From positions 1 through 55,557 of the forward strand of contig JAJCXM010000036.1 in assembly GCA_029263455.1 (NCBI GenBank): a stretch of 55,557 nucleotides of DNA, in the 5' to 3' direction. Under the pieces are notes generated by a model, which saw nothing but the letters and a program-made list of their open reading frames with translations, was not told the DNA's origin and did no database searches. The translations under genes were made by a program, and so were the position numbers. Positions 44,924 to 54,674 of the stretch are shown in pieces (position 1 is the first letter of the stretch; each line of letters begins with the position of its first letter). Source of the DNA: Holophagae bacterium (GTDB taxonomy: Bacteria > Acidobacteriota > Holophagae > Acanthopleuribacterales > Acanthopleuribacteraceae).

Positions 44924-47900
44924 ATGGTTCAGTTGAATAGTATCGTCGTCGTTTTGTGGGTTCTGACACTCTCAACTCTAAATGCTTCAGAACCAACCAA
45001 ACTTAAGGTCAGGTTAATATCGACAGATGATGGGCTGTCTCACAACGTAATCAAAGACCTCATTCAAGACAGAATGGGCTTTATGTGGATAGCAACGGAA
45101 TATGGGCTCAATCGCTATGATGGCTACGAAATCGTAGTGCATTGGGCCGATGACACACCAGGATCACTGGACAAACACTTTGTTGGGGATATTTTTCAAG
45201 ATGCAAAAGGTCGTTTGTGGGCCATGACTGGCAGGCTAAACCTGTACGACCCGGTCAACGAGAGATTTACGACCTTTGGGTTAAAGAGTAATTCGGCTTA
45301 CATCGAAACACTTATCAATCCAGTGGGATTGATTAATGACCGAATGCTTCTATTTAGCCGTGATCGTGCTGGACTGATTCACCAGGACTTTACACTCGCC
45401 GCTGATCTTGACCTCAGTAGCATCGACGAATTTGGCGAGGACGTCATAGCCGTGGCAGTCGACGCAGCAAATCGAGTATGGGCTCTACGTAACTCAGGCA
45501 CGCTTAATGTCTATGATGCCGAATTTCGTCTTTTGTATGAAAATGAATTGGGCTACGAGCCGACATCTGCCCTATTTGTAGATCGTGCCAATCAGATCTG
45601 GAGCTTCACAAAAAGCGGAATTTGGTGTGCATCGACTGAAGGGCGTCTCGTTACTAAATTTTATAGCTGTCCTTTTGGCATAGGGTTGCCCGAGGTGATT
45701 ATCGTCGCCGAAGATCTCAAAAATAACCTTTGGGTCATACTTACCAACGGGCTATTGCGCTTTGAGCCTTCGTCTGGTCAATTTCGTAGATTTGAATTGG
45801 ATGCTCCGCTGAATACCGTCATCAACGCCATTTCCGTCGACAATTCAAACCACCTTTGGATTGGAACCGAGGGTTTTGGCGTTGCAATTGCAGATTTAAA
45901 TCCGTCTGCGACAAGCCATTTTTCAAGCGCCGAATTGGGTCTGCAGCATAGTCATGTGCGCGCCGTTCTTGAAGACAAGGACGGAGGATTGTGGGTTGGT
46001 ACAGAAAGCGGCATTGCGACACCGATGCAGACGACGGGCACGATATCGAGCAACACGCCAAGAATTGAGCTCGAGCAAATCCTCGTCAGAGCTATCTTTC
46101 AAGATCAAGCCGGTAATTTTTGGTTTGGGACCCAAAAGGGACTCGGGTATTGGGAACCCACAACTGATAGCTGGAATTGGCTTTCGATTGACGAGTCGCT
46201 CAAACAACTAGATATACGCACTGTCACTCAAAGTGAAGGCGGCGAGATTTGGATAGGGACAAACGGTAGTGGACTCTTTGTGATCCAACCGCCTAAGGCA
46301 GACAGCGATTATTCGCCCGCACCCGTTTCCTCACTAGCTGAACTTTTCGTGAATTGCTTTTTAGAGGACAACTCCGGTTTTTGGATAGGGTTGAGTAACG
46401 GGTTGTACTTTGCTTCGTTTGACGGCGAAAATATTCATTCTGAAGAGATTATCGGCGAAATGCTTGTCACAAAAATTGCCCATGAATCAAGCACATCGCT
46501 TTTAGTTGCGACCTACGGATCCGGCGTGTTTCGCTTCGACAAGAATACACGCCAACAAGAGAATATTCCAATTGCTTTAGATCCTCGTACAAAGGCTGTT
46601 GCATCTCTAATCCTTATTAATCGAACCATTTGGATAGGGACATCTTATGGGTTGTTCGTTAAGGACTTGAACAGGGATAGTTGGTCAAGCCAACTTAACA
46701 ACCATTTGTATTCAACAGGGGCAAGTTGCGAATCAGTTAGAGGGGGCATGTACTTCGGTGGGAGTAATGGATTGGACTATGTTCAATCCCAATTATTGAT
46801 TGATCCTTGGCCACCTAAGATGGCTGTCACGAAAATTGAGACGATCGATCAAGCGGGAACACGGGTGACACGACCGATTCCCAATTTTCAGCAAATAACG
46901 GACGAAACGCAGCTCGAGGGGATACAACTCAACCATTTTATCAATGCCTTGGAATTACATTTTGCTGGACTACATTTCAGCCATCCCAATCTCCATAAAT
47001 ATGCTTACAGGCTGTTAAATCAAAACGCTGAATGGAAGATATTAGACTCAAACCATCGTCGCGTTCTGTACACCAACCTTCCCGAAGGAAACTACGAATT
47101 CGAAGTCAAAGCCGCCAACAAAGATGGGATTTGGAGCGAATCGATAAAATTGCCCATCCACGTGGCGACGCCGCCCTGGCGAACTTGGTGGGCGTATTTA
47201 GTCTATTGCGCATCCTTAGCCATCGTCTTTCTTGCTTTTGTCTATTTCCACCAATATCGATTAGGTAGAGCCCATCGTATTAATCAACGACTAGACGCCG
47301 AAGTTGTTCTCCGAACAGCCGAATTACAGGAAAAATCCAAACAGATTGCCGCACTGTCCGATCGAAAAACACAGTCATTTGCCAATTTTTCTCATGAAAT
47401 CAGAACTCCTTTGTCACTCATCCTGGAACCCCTTATTACGATCTACGAACTCAGTAGCGAGAACATACGGAAAAGCCTTCAAGTAGTGCTTCAAAATGGA
47501 CAGCGGTTAAGGAATCTGGTTGATCAGATGATCGATGACGCATACATAGAATCAGGGAAATTGGAGTTAGGCTTAGCCCCAATCGACATGAGTTTTGTCG
47601 CCCGACATTGTCTGTCACTGTTCACGTCTGCTGCCGAAAAGCGCGACATCACGCTCCACGTACTCGATAAATTGACCATTACAAACATCGTGGCTGATCG
47701 GGGTCGAATCGAAAGTGTGTTAATCAACCTCTTGGCAAATGCTGTCCGCTCCATGCCTCTTGGGGGCGAAGTGACACTTACGCTGTCCAATTCGCAGAGT
47801 CGAATGGCATTGATCGTGTCCGATAATGGTACCGGTGTGGCAGAAGACCAGTTTGAACACATCTTCGAGCGCTTTTATCAAGCACCTGACGAGACAGCAA

Positions 47901-48910
47901 GTCCAGGAACTTCAGGCCTCGGGTTGGCTATCGCAAAATCTGCTATGGAATCTCATGGAGGCGGAATTGAAGTTTGCCATAATCAGCCTAAAGGCTTGAT
48001 CTTCACGGCTTGGCTGCCAATCGTTAGACATGCCGAAAATATTGACTCAGCGAATGATTCTGCGGCCAGCGATGCCGTAGTTGATGAGTTGGGAACCCTT
48101 GCAGGCCAAAAGAACGAAATCATACTTATTGTTGAAGATCATCCCGAAATGATCAATCTTTTGACATCCATTTTGGAGGTTGAGTACACCATCTTGTCAG
48201 CGACATCAGCAGAGCAAGCATGGGAACAGATTGGCAGTGCTTTGCCAGATCTTATCATCTGCGATGTGATGCTGCCCGGGATGAACGGATTGGAATTATG
48301 TGGACGATTGAGGAATAGTGAGCGTACTGCCGCAATCCCAGTGCTGATGCTGACGGCAAAAGCCACAGAAGAAGATAAGATCGAAGGTTTTCGCGTGGGT
48401 GCAGATGCTTATTTAACCAAACCCTTCAAACGAACTGAATTACTCAATCGTATTCGTACGTTAATTGATATTCGAGCTCGTATCACCCAGTCATTGAGTC
48501 TAAAGCTTCCCAACATACGGCTCAATGAGTCAGGCGGAGAAGATCATGATTTTGTGCGGCAAATCGTAAAGACCGTTCAGGGCCACTACGGCAATCCGGA
48601 ATTTGATGTCAGCGCGTTAGCAAAAGAGATGGGCTACAGCCGTCGCCGATTGTATCAGCTATACACGGAAGCCACTGGCCAAAGTCCTGGGCAATTTTTA
48701 CGGGATTTTCGTTTGCAATATGCAGAGAAACTGCTTTTGCATCGTGTAGGAAACGTTTCACAGGTGGCCTACCGTGCAGGTTTCAAAAGCCCATCGCATT
48801 TCTCGTCCCTATTTAAACGAAAATTCGGACTGAGTCCGAGTCAATATGCAGAGCGGGCGACTAAGAGCCCAGACGAGCAGAGCAGCGAATCAACAAACGA
48901 AAGTGCATGA
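44924..48910 (+). CDS. Hybrid two-component system: propeller sensor kinase-receiver-AraC regulator
   Basis: 1328 aa from the ATG at 44924, which opens the signal peptide (LNSIVVVLWVLTLSTLNA); an in-frame TTG at 44867 is possible. Domains: two-component-regulator propeller repeats (about 30-640; first SHNVIKDLIQDRMGFMWIAT), a Y_Y_Y domain (about 669-747), one membrane helix (about 751-775), HisKA with H in FSHEIRTPLS (about 823), HATPase (LLANAV, SDNGTG, GTSGLGLAI), a receiver with phospho-Asp in CDVMLPGMNG (about 1112), and an AraC DNA-binding domain (about 1212-1319; RRRLYQLYTEATG, VAYRAGFKSPSHFSSLFK). This HTCS layout is best known from Bacteroidota glycan utilisation. All catalytic residues are intact. 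Its target genes are not evident. Confidence 0.92.
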   Translation: MVQLNSIVVVLWVLTLSTLNASEPTKLKVRLISTDDGLSHNVIKDLIQDRMGFMWIATEYGLNRYDGYEIVVHWADDTPGSLDKHFVGDIFQDAKGRLWAMTGRLNLYDPVNERFTTFGLKSNSAYIETLINPVGLINDRMLLFSRDRAGLIHQDFTLAADLDLSSIDEFGEDVIAVAVDAANRVWALRNSGTLNVYDAEFRLLYENELGYEPTSALFVDRANQIWSFTKSGIWCASTEGRLVTKFYSCPFGIGLPEVIIVAEDLKNNLWVILTNGLLRFEPSSGQFRRFELDAPLNTVINAISVDNSNHLWIGTEGFGVAIADLNPSATSHFSSAELGLQHSHVRAVLEDKDGGLWVGTESGIATPMQTTGTISSNTPRIELEQILVRAIFQDQAGNFWFGTQKGLGYWEPTTDSWNWLSIDESLKQLDIRTVTQSEGGEIWIGTNGSGLFVIQPPKADSDYSPAPVSSLAELFVNCFLEDNSGFWIGLSNGLYFASFDGENIHSEEIIGEMLVTKIAHESSTSLLVATYGSGVFRFDKNTRQQENIPIALDPRTKAVASLILINRTIWIGTSYGLFVKDLNRDSWSSQLNNHLYSTGASCESVRGGMYFGGSNGLDYVQSQLLIDPWPPKMAVTKIETIDQAGTRVTRPIPNFQQITDETQLEGIQLNHFINALELHFAGLHFSHPNLHKYAYRLLNQNAEWKILDSNHRRVLYTNLPEGNYEFEVKAANKDGIWSESIKLPIHVATPPWRTWWAYLVYCASLAIVFLAFVYFHQYRLGRAHRINQRLDAEVVLRTAELQEKSKQIAALSDRKTQSFANFSHEIRTPLSLILEPLITIYELSSENIRKSLQVVLQNGQRLRNLVDQMIDDAYIESGKLELGLAPIDMSFVARHCLSLFTSAAEKRDITLHVLDKLTITNIVADRGRIESVLINLLANAVRSMPLGGEVTLTLSNSQSRMALIVSDNGTGVAEDQFEHIFERFYQAPDETASPGTSGLGLAIAKSAMESHGGGIEVCHNQPKGLIFTAWLPIVRHAENIDSANDSAASDAVVDELGTLAGQKNEIILIVEDHPEMINLLTSILEVEYTILSATSAEQAWEQIGSALPDLIICDVMLPGMNGLELCGRLRNSERTAAIPVLMLTAKATEEDKIEGFRVGADAYLTKPFKRTELLNRIRTLIDIRARITQSLSLKLPNIRLNESGGEDHDFVRQIVKTVQGHYGNPEFDVSALAKEMGYSRRRLYQLYTEATGQSPGQFLRDFRLQYAEKLLLHRVGNVSQVAYRAGFKSPSHFSSLFKRKFGLSPSQYAERATKSPDEQSSESTNESA

Positions 48911-49030
48911 CCCATCAACGTTCGCGCGTTTCCCACATTCCCACAACCCTCTGCGACGACTTCGACAAATTAGCTCTTAGTCCATTGAATAAAGTGCTCG
49001 TTTTGTATTTAACCGAAAGGCCAATAAACT

Positions 49031-49070
49031 ATTGAGCATGACGTCCACTTATTGGACGTTCGCGCTCAAT
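49031..49070. repeat. 40-base interrupted inverted repeat (two stacked stems)
   Basis: ATTGAGC (49031-49037) pairs with GCTCAAT (49064-49070) and, inside, ACGTCCA (49041-49047) pairs with TGGACGT (49053-49059) around a CTTAT loop. It lies about 120 bases after the hybrid regulator stop and about 130 before the next start. It could be a terminator stem without a T-run, a protein-binding site or a remnant of a mobile palindrome. Confidence 0.5.
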
Positions 49071-49200
49071 CCGCCCAAATAAGAATGAATTTTGCACAAA
49101 TCAACATCCCGAACTCCTGTTCAATAGATCACTTCATTTGCGACGATAGTTAGCAAGCAATATGGTCACGAAAAACTCAGGATAACGGGGTAATGAAATA

Positions 49201-50526
49201 ATGAGATGTAATCTTCGCGAATCGAGACCAAAGCTTGGTCAATGGTTTCTCAGCACAAAATTATCCTCAAATGAACACCCAAATAACCTATTCAATACTA
49301 ACCCCGGCAGACTGGTCGTGCTTATGTGCCTAATTGTGCCCTTATCTTTGGCGCAGCCCGTGCCCAATGGCATCGACTTTCAAGTCAACGAAAATACAAC
49401 CAGCCGGCAATGGCATGGAGATATTGCCGTTAACGGAGACGGCACCTTTGTGATCGTATGGGAAGACCAATCAATATCGGATGGCAGCAGTTCCAGGGTC
49501 TCTGGTAAAAGATATGACTCCGATGGTTCGGTTCTTCTTTCTGAATTTCAAATCAACACCTATACAACTGAGGCACAGTACGCACCTTCGATTGCCATGG
49601 AATCAGGAGGGGCGTTTGTTGTCGTCTGGGGAGGGTATGGCAATGCCACCCGCGGACAGCGATACGATGCTGCAGCAGCCACCGTCGGCGGTGAATTCGT
49701 CATAAGCTCTGCGGCCAACGACTATACCTATTACCCTGACGTGGCGAAACACCCAAACGACAATGATTTTACCGTCGTCTGGTTAGAAGGATTCTCTGGC
49801 ACCAATGTGATTGGAAGGCGTTTCAATTCCACGGCCTCACCGCTGGCCGCCGAATTTCCTATCAACACCTATACAACCGGCAATCAGACACTTCCACAAA
49901 TTTCATCAGCACCTAATGGCGATTTTGTGGTGGTGTGGCAAAGCCCAGGTTCACCAGGCGACGACAGCGGAAGCGACAGTGTTCAGGCACGAACGTACGA
50001 TGCCGCCGGAAATCCCACAAGTGCTCAATTTCAAGTCAACACTTTTACCACAAACGGTCAAATACACCCGGATGTGACTCATCTGTCAACCGGTGAATAC
50101 ATCATAGCGTGGACAAGCGGACACGGCATGACCACCGCACTGGTACAGGGTCAACGCTATAATTCAGATGGTACTACCCTTGGTGGAGAATTCACCATGA
50201 ACCCAGTGGTGGATGCTGGTGGGGGCTTGTCGGTGACAACGGGTCCTAATGACGAGTACGTTGCCAGCTGGTCGGTGGGGAACTTCGTATACCTTCGAGC
50301 ATTTTCATCGGCTGCATCACCCTTTTTCGCGACCACCCAGGTAAACACTTATACAACGGGTAATAAGAATAATCCCGTCGTCGGAACCGACTCAAGTGGC
50401 AACGTTATTGTGACATGGGAAGGCACTGGAGGTTCCCCGGGCAATGACACAAATTCCCAGAGCATGCAAGCTGTTCTGATGAATGGTCCCGTTCCCGTCG
50501 CGCTGCAATCCTTTTCAGTCGATTAG
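49201..50526 (+). CDS. Exported QVNTYTT-repeat protein with PVxLxxFSVD end
   Basis: 441 aa. The ATG at 49201 leaves about 33 residues before a signal-peptide core (RLVVLMCLIVPLSLAQ), so the true start may be internal. The body is seven repeats of about 50 aa: FQINTYTT...P-I, then FVVVWxSxG and GxRYDSxGxxxGxE. Examples are INTYTTGNQTLPQISSAPNG, FVVVWQSPGSPGDDSG and VQGQRYNSDGTTLGGE. The third and sixth are most degenerate. Such repeats probably form a beta-propeller and occur in secreted proteins of unknown role. It ends in VPVALQSFSVD. Confidence 0.8.
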   Translation: MRCNLRESRPKLGQWFLSTKLSSNEHPNNLFNTNPGRLVVLMCLIVPLSLAQPVPNGIDFQVNENTTSRQWHGDIAVNGDGTFVIVWEDQSISDGSSSRVSGKRYDSDGSVLLSEFQINTYTTEAQYAPSIAMESGGAFVVVWGGYGNATRGQRYDAAAATVGGEFVISSAANDYTYYPDVAKHPNDNDFTVVWLEGFSGTNVIGRRFNSTASPLAAEFPINTYTTGNQTLPQISSAPNGDFVVVWQSPGSPGDDSGSDSVQARTYDAAGNPTSAQFQVNTFTTNGQIHPDVTHLSTGEYIIAWTSGHGMTTALVQGQRYNSDGTTLGGEFTMNPVVDAGGGLSVTTGPNDEYVASWSVGNFVYLRAFSSAASPFFATTQVNTYTTGNKNNPVVGTDSSGNVIVTWEGTGGSPGNDTNSQSMQAVLMNGPVPVALQSFSVD

Positions 50527-50624
50527 TTACCCCAATCAAGTCGAAATTCATTTAGTACCGAAATCGGGCGGCGAAATGCGTTTCATCTAGCAATTGAGCG
50601 AGTCCGATCAATACGAGGCCATCA

Positions 50625-52595
50625 TTGCGATTCTTATCGAGCCAGCCATGGCGCCTATTAATGGGTTTGGTCGTTGTCTTATCTTTATGCTACTGCGGCG
50701 CTCGTCAAAACGACGCGCACGTCATGGTGCTGGCCCTAGACGGACTCGACCCCAAGATAGTCGATTTGCTAATGTCCGAAGGCAAGCTGCCAAATTTTGC
50801 AGAGATGCGATCCAATGGTGCCTACGGCGAGCTGCTGAGCATGGAGCCTTTGCTCAGTCCCGTTGTGTGGACCACCATTGCCACTGGCAAGACGCCTGAC
50901 AAACATGGGATAGCCCATTTCGTGGCTCAAGATGAAAACGGAGACCGCCAACCCGTTACCAGCCAAATGCGTCAGGTCAGTGCCCTTTGGAACATGTACA
51001 CCGTCATGGAGCGCTCAGTAGTTGTGGTGGGCTGGTGGGCAACTTGGCCGCCCGAACAGGTCAAGGGAACGATCGTTAGTGATCACACCAGCTACCACTT
51101 CCTATTTGAACAGGGCTCTTCAGCCATTCAAGAATCGAAGCTTCTTACTTATCCTGAATCGGCTTGGCAACAGATAAGAAGATCGGTTGTTCGCCCCCAT
51201 CAACTTGCATTAACTGATGTCACACCCTACGCCAGCATTGCCGCCAGCGAATTTGATGAGCCCTTTGATTTCAACAACGATATTAGCCACCTCAAATGGC
51301 TACTCGCTGCCACAACCTCTTATACTCGTATCGCGCTCGAACTATGGCAGTCACAGCAACCCCACCTGTTAATGGCCTATGTGGAAGGGACGGACTCTGC
51401 GTCACACTTATTCGGGCACCTGTTCAGAGCCGACGGGCTAGCGGGGGAACTTGAGGAGCAGCACCAAAAATTCGGCAATACCGTTGAGGCCATGTATCTC
51501 TATGCGGACAAAATTGTCGGACAGTTTATGCAAGAAATGGATGATGACACGGTCCTAGTCGTACTCTCCGACCATGGATTCGATTTGGGCAGACCCCATG
51601 ATGACCCCACCAAGACACGCGATATGCGCCGTGTCAGCGAGGCCTACCATTTGCCTGAAGGAATCCTGTACCTTTACGGCAAAGGCATCAGACCCCACGC
51701 ACAACTTCAACAAGCCAGCATTCTGGATATAGCGCCAACCATCCTTGCTGCCGGAGGTTTGCCGATCGCGGACGATATGACTGGCCGTGTACTCACAGAG
51801 GCCTTTGTATCGCCGCCAGAACCAGTGCATATCAACTCTTATGATTCAGCGGAGTGGCGGTCCCAAGATCCGTCCGCTCAAGATGAGATAGGTGATGAAG
51901 TGATGGAACACCTCAGGAGTCTGGGGTATATAGGTACATCCTCATCCAGTCACAATGATCGCAATCTGGCAGCGATCCACTACAAGGCAGGAAATTTCGC
52001 TGAAGCTGAATTGATTTATCGAAAGCTCTTGGAATCTGATCCGAATAACGCCCACTTGCACACCAGTTTGGCGGGCGTTTTAGGAACACAAGGGCGTTTA
52101 ATGGATGCCGAAACCCACTTACTTAAAGCTCTGGATGCCGAACCCGATGGTGCAGATACTTATCACAACTTGGGTGTCGTCTACGAACGGCGCGGTAATC
52201 GAGATCAGAGCATCGCCGCTTATCGCGAAGCCCTGAGGTGTGCGCCCGACTATCAACCCGCGAAGGATGCCTTAATCAGGTTAGGTTATGTTCGTGCCAA
52301 CAAAGAGCGCACTGCGCAAGAACAGCAGGCTTTATTGCTGGCTGAGCAAGCTCGTGAATTGACGCTCAAAGGCAGCTACGAACCTGCCCTGTCGCTGCTT
52401 GATCAAGCTGAAAAAATGGCGCCAAACCTAGCACTTTTACAGCAGTATCGCGCCAATATTGCCTATTCAGCTGGCGACGAAGAAATGGCCCTAAGGGCGC
52501 TAAGAAGGGGACTCGATCTCGATCCCGGGAATCTTGTCCTACAGCGTAATCTCGATCATTTCCAGTCCAAAAATGCAAAGTCTGATCAAGAATAA
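50625..52595 (+). CDS. Alkaline-phosphatase-superfamily hydrolase with TPR tail
   Basis: 656 aa; TTG start at 50625 with GAGG six bases upstream. N-terminal hydrophobic leader followed by LCYCG, a possible lipoprotein site but not a canonical lipobox. Residues about 33-440 are a type I phosphodiesterase/nucleotide pyrophosphatase-like domain: VLALDGLD (D39), the Thr nucleophile region SPVVWTTIATG (T83/T84), GTDSASHLFGH, and LSDHGFDLG metal ligands. Residues about 445-650 hold four or five TPRs (AAIHYKAGNFAEAELIYRK, HNLGVVYERRGNRDQSIAAY). Substrate unknown. Its 3' end overlaps the DUF2723 gene by 23 bases, so the two are probably co-translated. Confidence 0.85.
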   Translation: MRFLSSQPWRLLMGLVVVLSLCYCGARQNDAHVMVLALDGLDPKIVDLLMSEGKLPNFAEMRSNGAYGELLSMEPLLSPVVWTTIATGKTPDKHGIAHFVAQDENGDRQPVTSQMRQVSALWNMYTVMERSVVVVGWWATWPPEQVKGTIVSDHTSYHFLFEQGSSAIQESKLLTYPESAWQQIRRSVVRPHQLALTDVTPYASIAASEFDEPFDFNNDISHLKWLLAATTSYTRIALELWQSQQPHLLMAYVEGTDSASHLFGHLFRADGLAGELEEQHQKFGNTVEAMYLYADKIVGQFMQEMDDDTVLVVLSDHGFDLGRPHDDPTKTRDMRRVSEAYHLPEGILYLYGKGIRPHAQLQQASILDIAPTILAAGGLPIADDMTGRVLTEAFVSPPEPVHINSYDSAEWRSQDPSAQDEIGDEVMEHLRSLGYIGTSSSSHNDRNLAAIHYKAGNFAEAELIYRKLLESDPNNAHLHTSLAGVLGTQGRLMDAETHLLKALDAEPDGADTYHNLGVVYERRGNRDQSIAAYREALRCAPDYQPAKDALIRLGYVRANKERTAQEQQALLLAEQARELTLKGSYEPALSLLDQAEKMAPNLALLQQYRANIAYSAGDEEMALRALRRGLDLDPGNLVLQRNLDHFQSKNAKSDQE

Positions 52596-54552
52596 CTTCG
52601 AATTCGCTCCCGTCAAGTCGTTCGGTTATTTAGACCGATTAACGGTATTTGGCGTCGTTTCAGGTTGTTTTGCCGTCTACGTTATTGGGGCAACGCGAAC
52701 CATTTACGTGGGTGACAGCGGTGAACTAGTCGCTGCTGCATACAGTCTTGGAATTCCCCACCCACCCGGATACCCGCTCTTTGTCCTCTTAGGAAAATTG
52801 TGGCTGGCCGTGGTTCCGTTTGGGACGGTTGCCTTTCAGATGAGTCTGTTCAGTGCCTTTTTTGCCGCCCTGTGTTGTGGTCTCTTATTCGTTGTTTGCC
52901 GCGGATTGGATATCAGTCGAATGGCTTCAATCATGGCGACTACCGCACTCGCCTTTAGCCCTAGTTTTTGGTCTCAAGCAAATGTACAGCGCGTTTACGC
53001 ATTGAATGGCTTTTTCCTGGTACTTAGCTTGTGGTTCTATTTGAAATGGTGTGACGATAACTGCTTCAAAAATCTAGCGCTTGCGTTTTTTGCGGTTGCC
53101 TTGGGTTCGTGTAATCACCCCTTCATGGGTGTTTTTGCCATCATTTTGATCCTGCACTCCGTATGTTTACGTCCGCGCACGTTCATGAACATAGGTCAAT
53201 TCGCAATGCTAGCGGTCGCTGGAATAATGGGGCTCCTCCCCTGGCTCTATTTGCCTCTTCGTTCCAAAATGCAACCGAGACTCGATTGGGGCAATCCAGA
53301 GTCATTAGACGCATTCTGGGATATGGTCATACGACGCGATTTTTGGGGGCGCGCTTGGATCGAAGGGCCTGCAGACCTCCTTCCAATTTCTACCGACTAC
53401 TTAACAGGCATTGGGGCGGAGTTCTTATGGGTCGGAGCCATCATCGCCTGTGTCGGTTTATGGGCCATGAAGAGCCAACACCGCTGGTTGTTCGCGTTGA
53501 TCATGATTGCAAACTTTGCGACCATAGCGTGGCACGGTTCACGATCAGACATTTTCATCTGGCACCGCTATTTCATTCCCTCATTCATTGTTGTGGCCAT
53601 CGCTCTGGGTGCAGGTGTGCATTGGATCGTGGCCCATCGCTGGCGCTATGCAGGTTGGCTTTTGCTTTTGTTGCCGACGGCCTCATTGTGTCTTCATTTG
53701 CGCGACATGGATCGCAGCAAATACCAAATTGCCGATGACTTTTCTCGCCAAATCCTTGAACAGCTGCCAGCCGGTGCCACATTGATCGCCAACGACGATA
53801 ACATTCTGTTTGTCCTGATCTACCTACAATTAGTCGAAGGATTGCGGCCGGATATCAATTTGGTCATGCAGGGCGTCGGTGACGCTGACTTAGCGCCCCT
53901 GCACTTTGATCCTACCATTGACCCCGTCTTTTTTACCCACCACCCAAACTGGAATTTGCCTGACCTTCGCATTATCCCTTTGGGGCTTGTTTTTCGCGCA
54001 TGGCCTGTCGATGCCCCACCGCCCAAGCCTTTGGGTTTCTCTCAGTCATTGGTCGGATCCGACGACCCGGAAATACCCAAAGATTATTTGACCCAAAATT
54101 TAGTTGGCCATTTCCACTACATGTGGGGCATTACGTCGGAAAACTACCATTGGATTGAAGCCGAACGCCATTTTCGCTTGGCAATCAAACATGCGCCCTC
54201 TAATGACGTGCTGTTTTACAACTTGGGTCTGATCTACGCCAGGAACGGATTTCTCAAGCGCGCTCGTGTCATGTTTGCGCGGTCCCACGCTATTAACCCG
54301 CGCCGGATTCCTTCTAACGCAGAGGCAAAGGCCTCAAACATGCTTACTCAAGTCGACGAATTGATTGCCATCCGCGATCAAATTTTGAGTTCACTGGTCG
54401 TAGAAGCCAATTCGCAAGGCCGCAAATCTCGACTTTGGGCCATAGCCAGCGCCGCACATCGTGCGGGTTACGTCGACATCGGCCGAGCTTTGAGCCTACA
54501 AGCCATGGAGCTCGAAAGGCTACCACCCCATTCTCACAATAACTATTTGTAA
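52573..54552 (+). CDS. DUF2723 membrane protein (GT-C glycosyltransferase-like) with TPR end
   Basis: 659 aa from the ATG at 52573, inside the end of the phosphatase gene; a TTG at 52534 is an alternative. The first loop carries the family signature GDSGELVAAAYSLG and IPHPPGYPLF, with an acidic pair typical of GT-C O-mannosyltransferases. About ten membrane helices follow (to about residue 390), then a periplasmic part with DDNILFVLIY and a TPR-like pair (AERHFRLAIKHAPSND, NLGLIYARNGFLKRA). It may transfer a lipid-linked sugar to protein or polymer. Coupling with a phosphodiesterase-like enzyme suggests a shared envelope-modification pathway; this is inference. Confidence 0.85.
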   Translation: MQSLIKNNFEFAPVKSFGYLDRLTVFGVVSGCFAVYVIGATRTIYVGDSGELVAAAYSLGIPHPPGYPLFVLLGKLWLAVVPFGTVAFQMSLFSAFFAALCCGLLFVVCRGLDISRMASIMATTALAFSPSFWSQANVQRVYALNGFFLVLSLWFYLKWCDDNCFKNLALAFFAVALGSCNHPFMGVFAIILILHSVCLRPRTFMNIGQFAMLAVAGIMGLLPWLYLPLRSKMQPRLDWGNPESLDAFWDMVIRRDFWGRAWIEGPADLLPISTDYLTGIGAEFLWVGAIIACVGLWAMKSQHRWLFALIMIANFATIAWHGSRSDIFIWHRYFIPSFIVVAIALGAGVHWIVAHRWRYAGWLLLLLPTASLCLHLRDMDRSKYQIADDFSRQILEQLPAGATLIANDDNILFVLIYLQLVEGLRPDINLVMQGVGDADLAPLHFDPTIDPVFFTHHPNWNLPDLRIIPLGLVFRAWPVDAPPPKPLGFSQSLVGSDDPEIPKDYLTQNLVGHFHYMWGITSENYHWIEAERHFRLAIKHAPSNDVLFYNLGLIYARNGFLKRARVMFARSHAINPRRIPSNAEAKASNMLTQVDELIAIRDQILSSLVVEANSQGRKSRLWAIASAAHRAGYVDIGRALSLQAMELERLPPHSHNNYL

Positions 54553-54674
54553 TTAAACAAAACCGTTGATTAGTCTTTTGCGTTGAATGTCTTATTGCTC
54601 GCCCATTTCAGGACGATTCAAACCTTCAATACGCGTTTTGATAAAGGCGTCATTCATTCAAACACGGGGACATA

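Noticed and set aside
44924-48910. The HTCS gene as recent transfer from Bacteroidota
   Set aside because: Domain layout alone is not evidence of transfer; no flanking mobile element, repeats or obvious composition change is visible.
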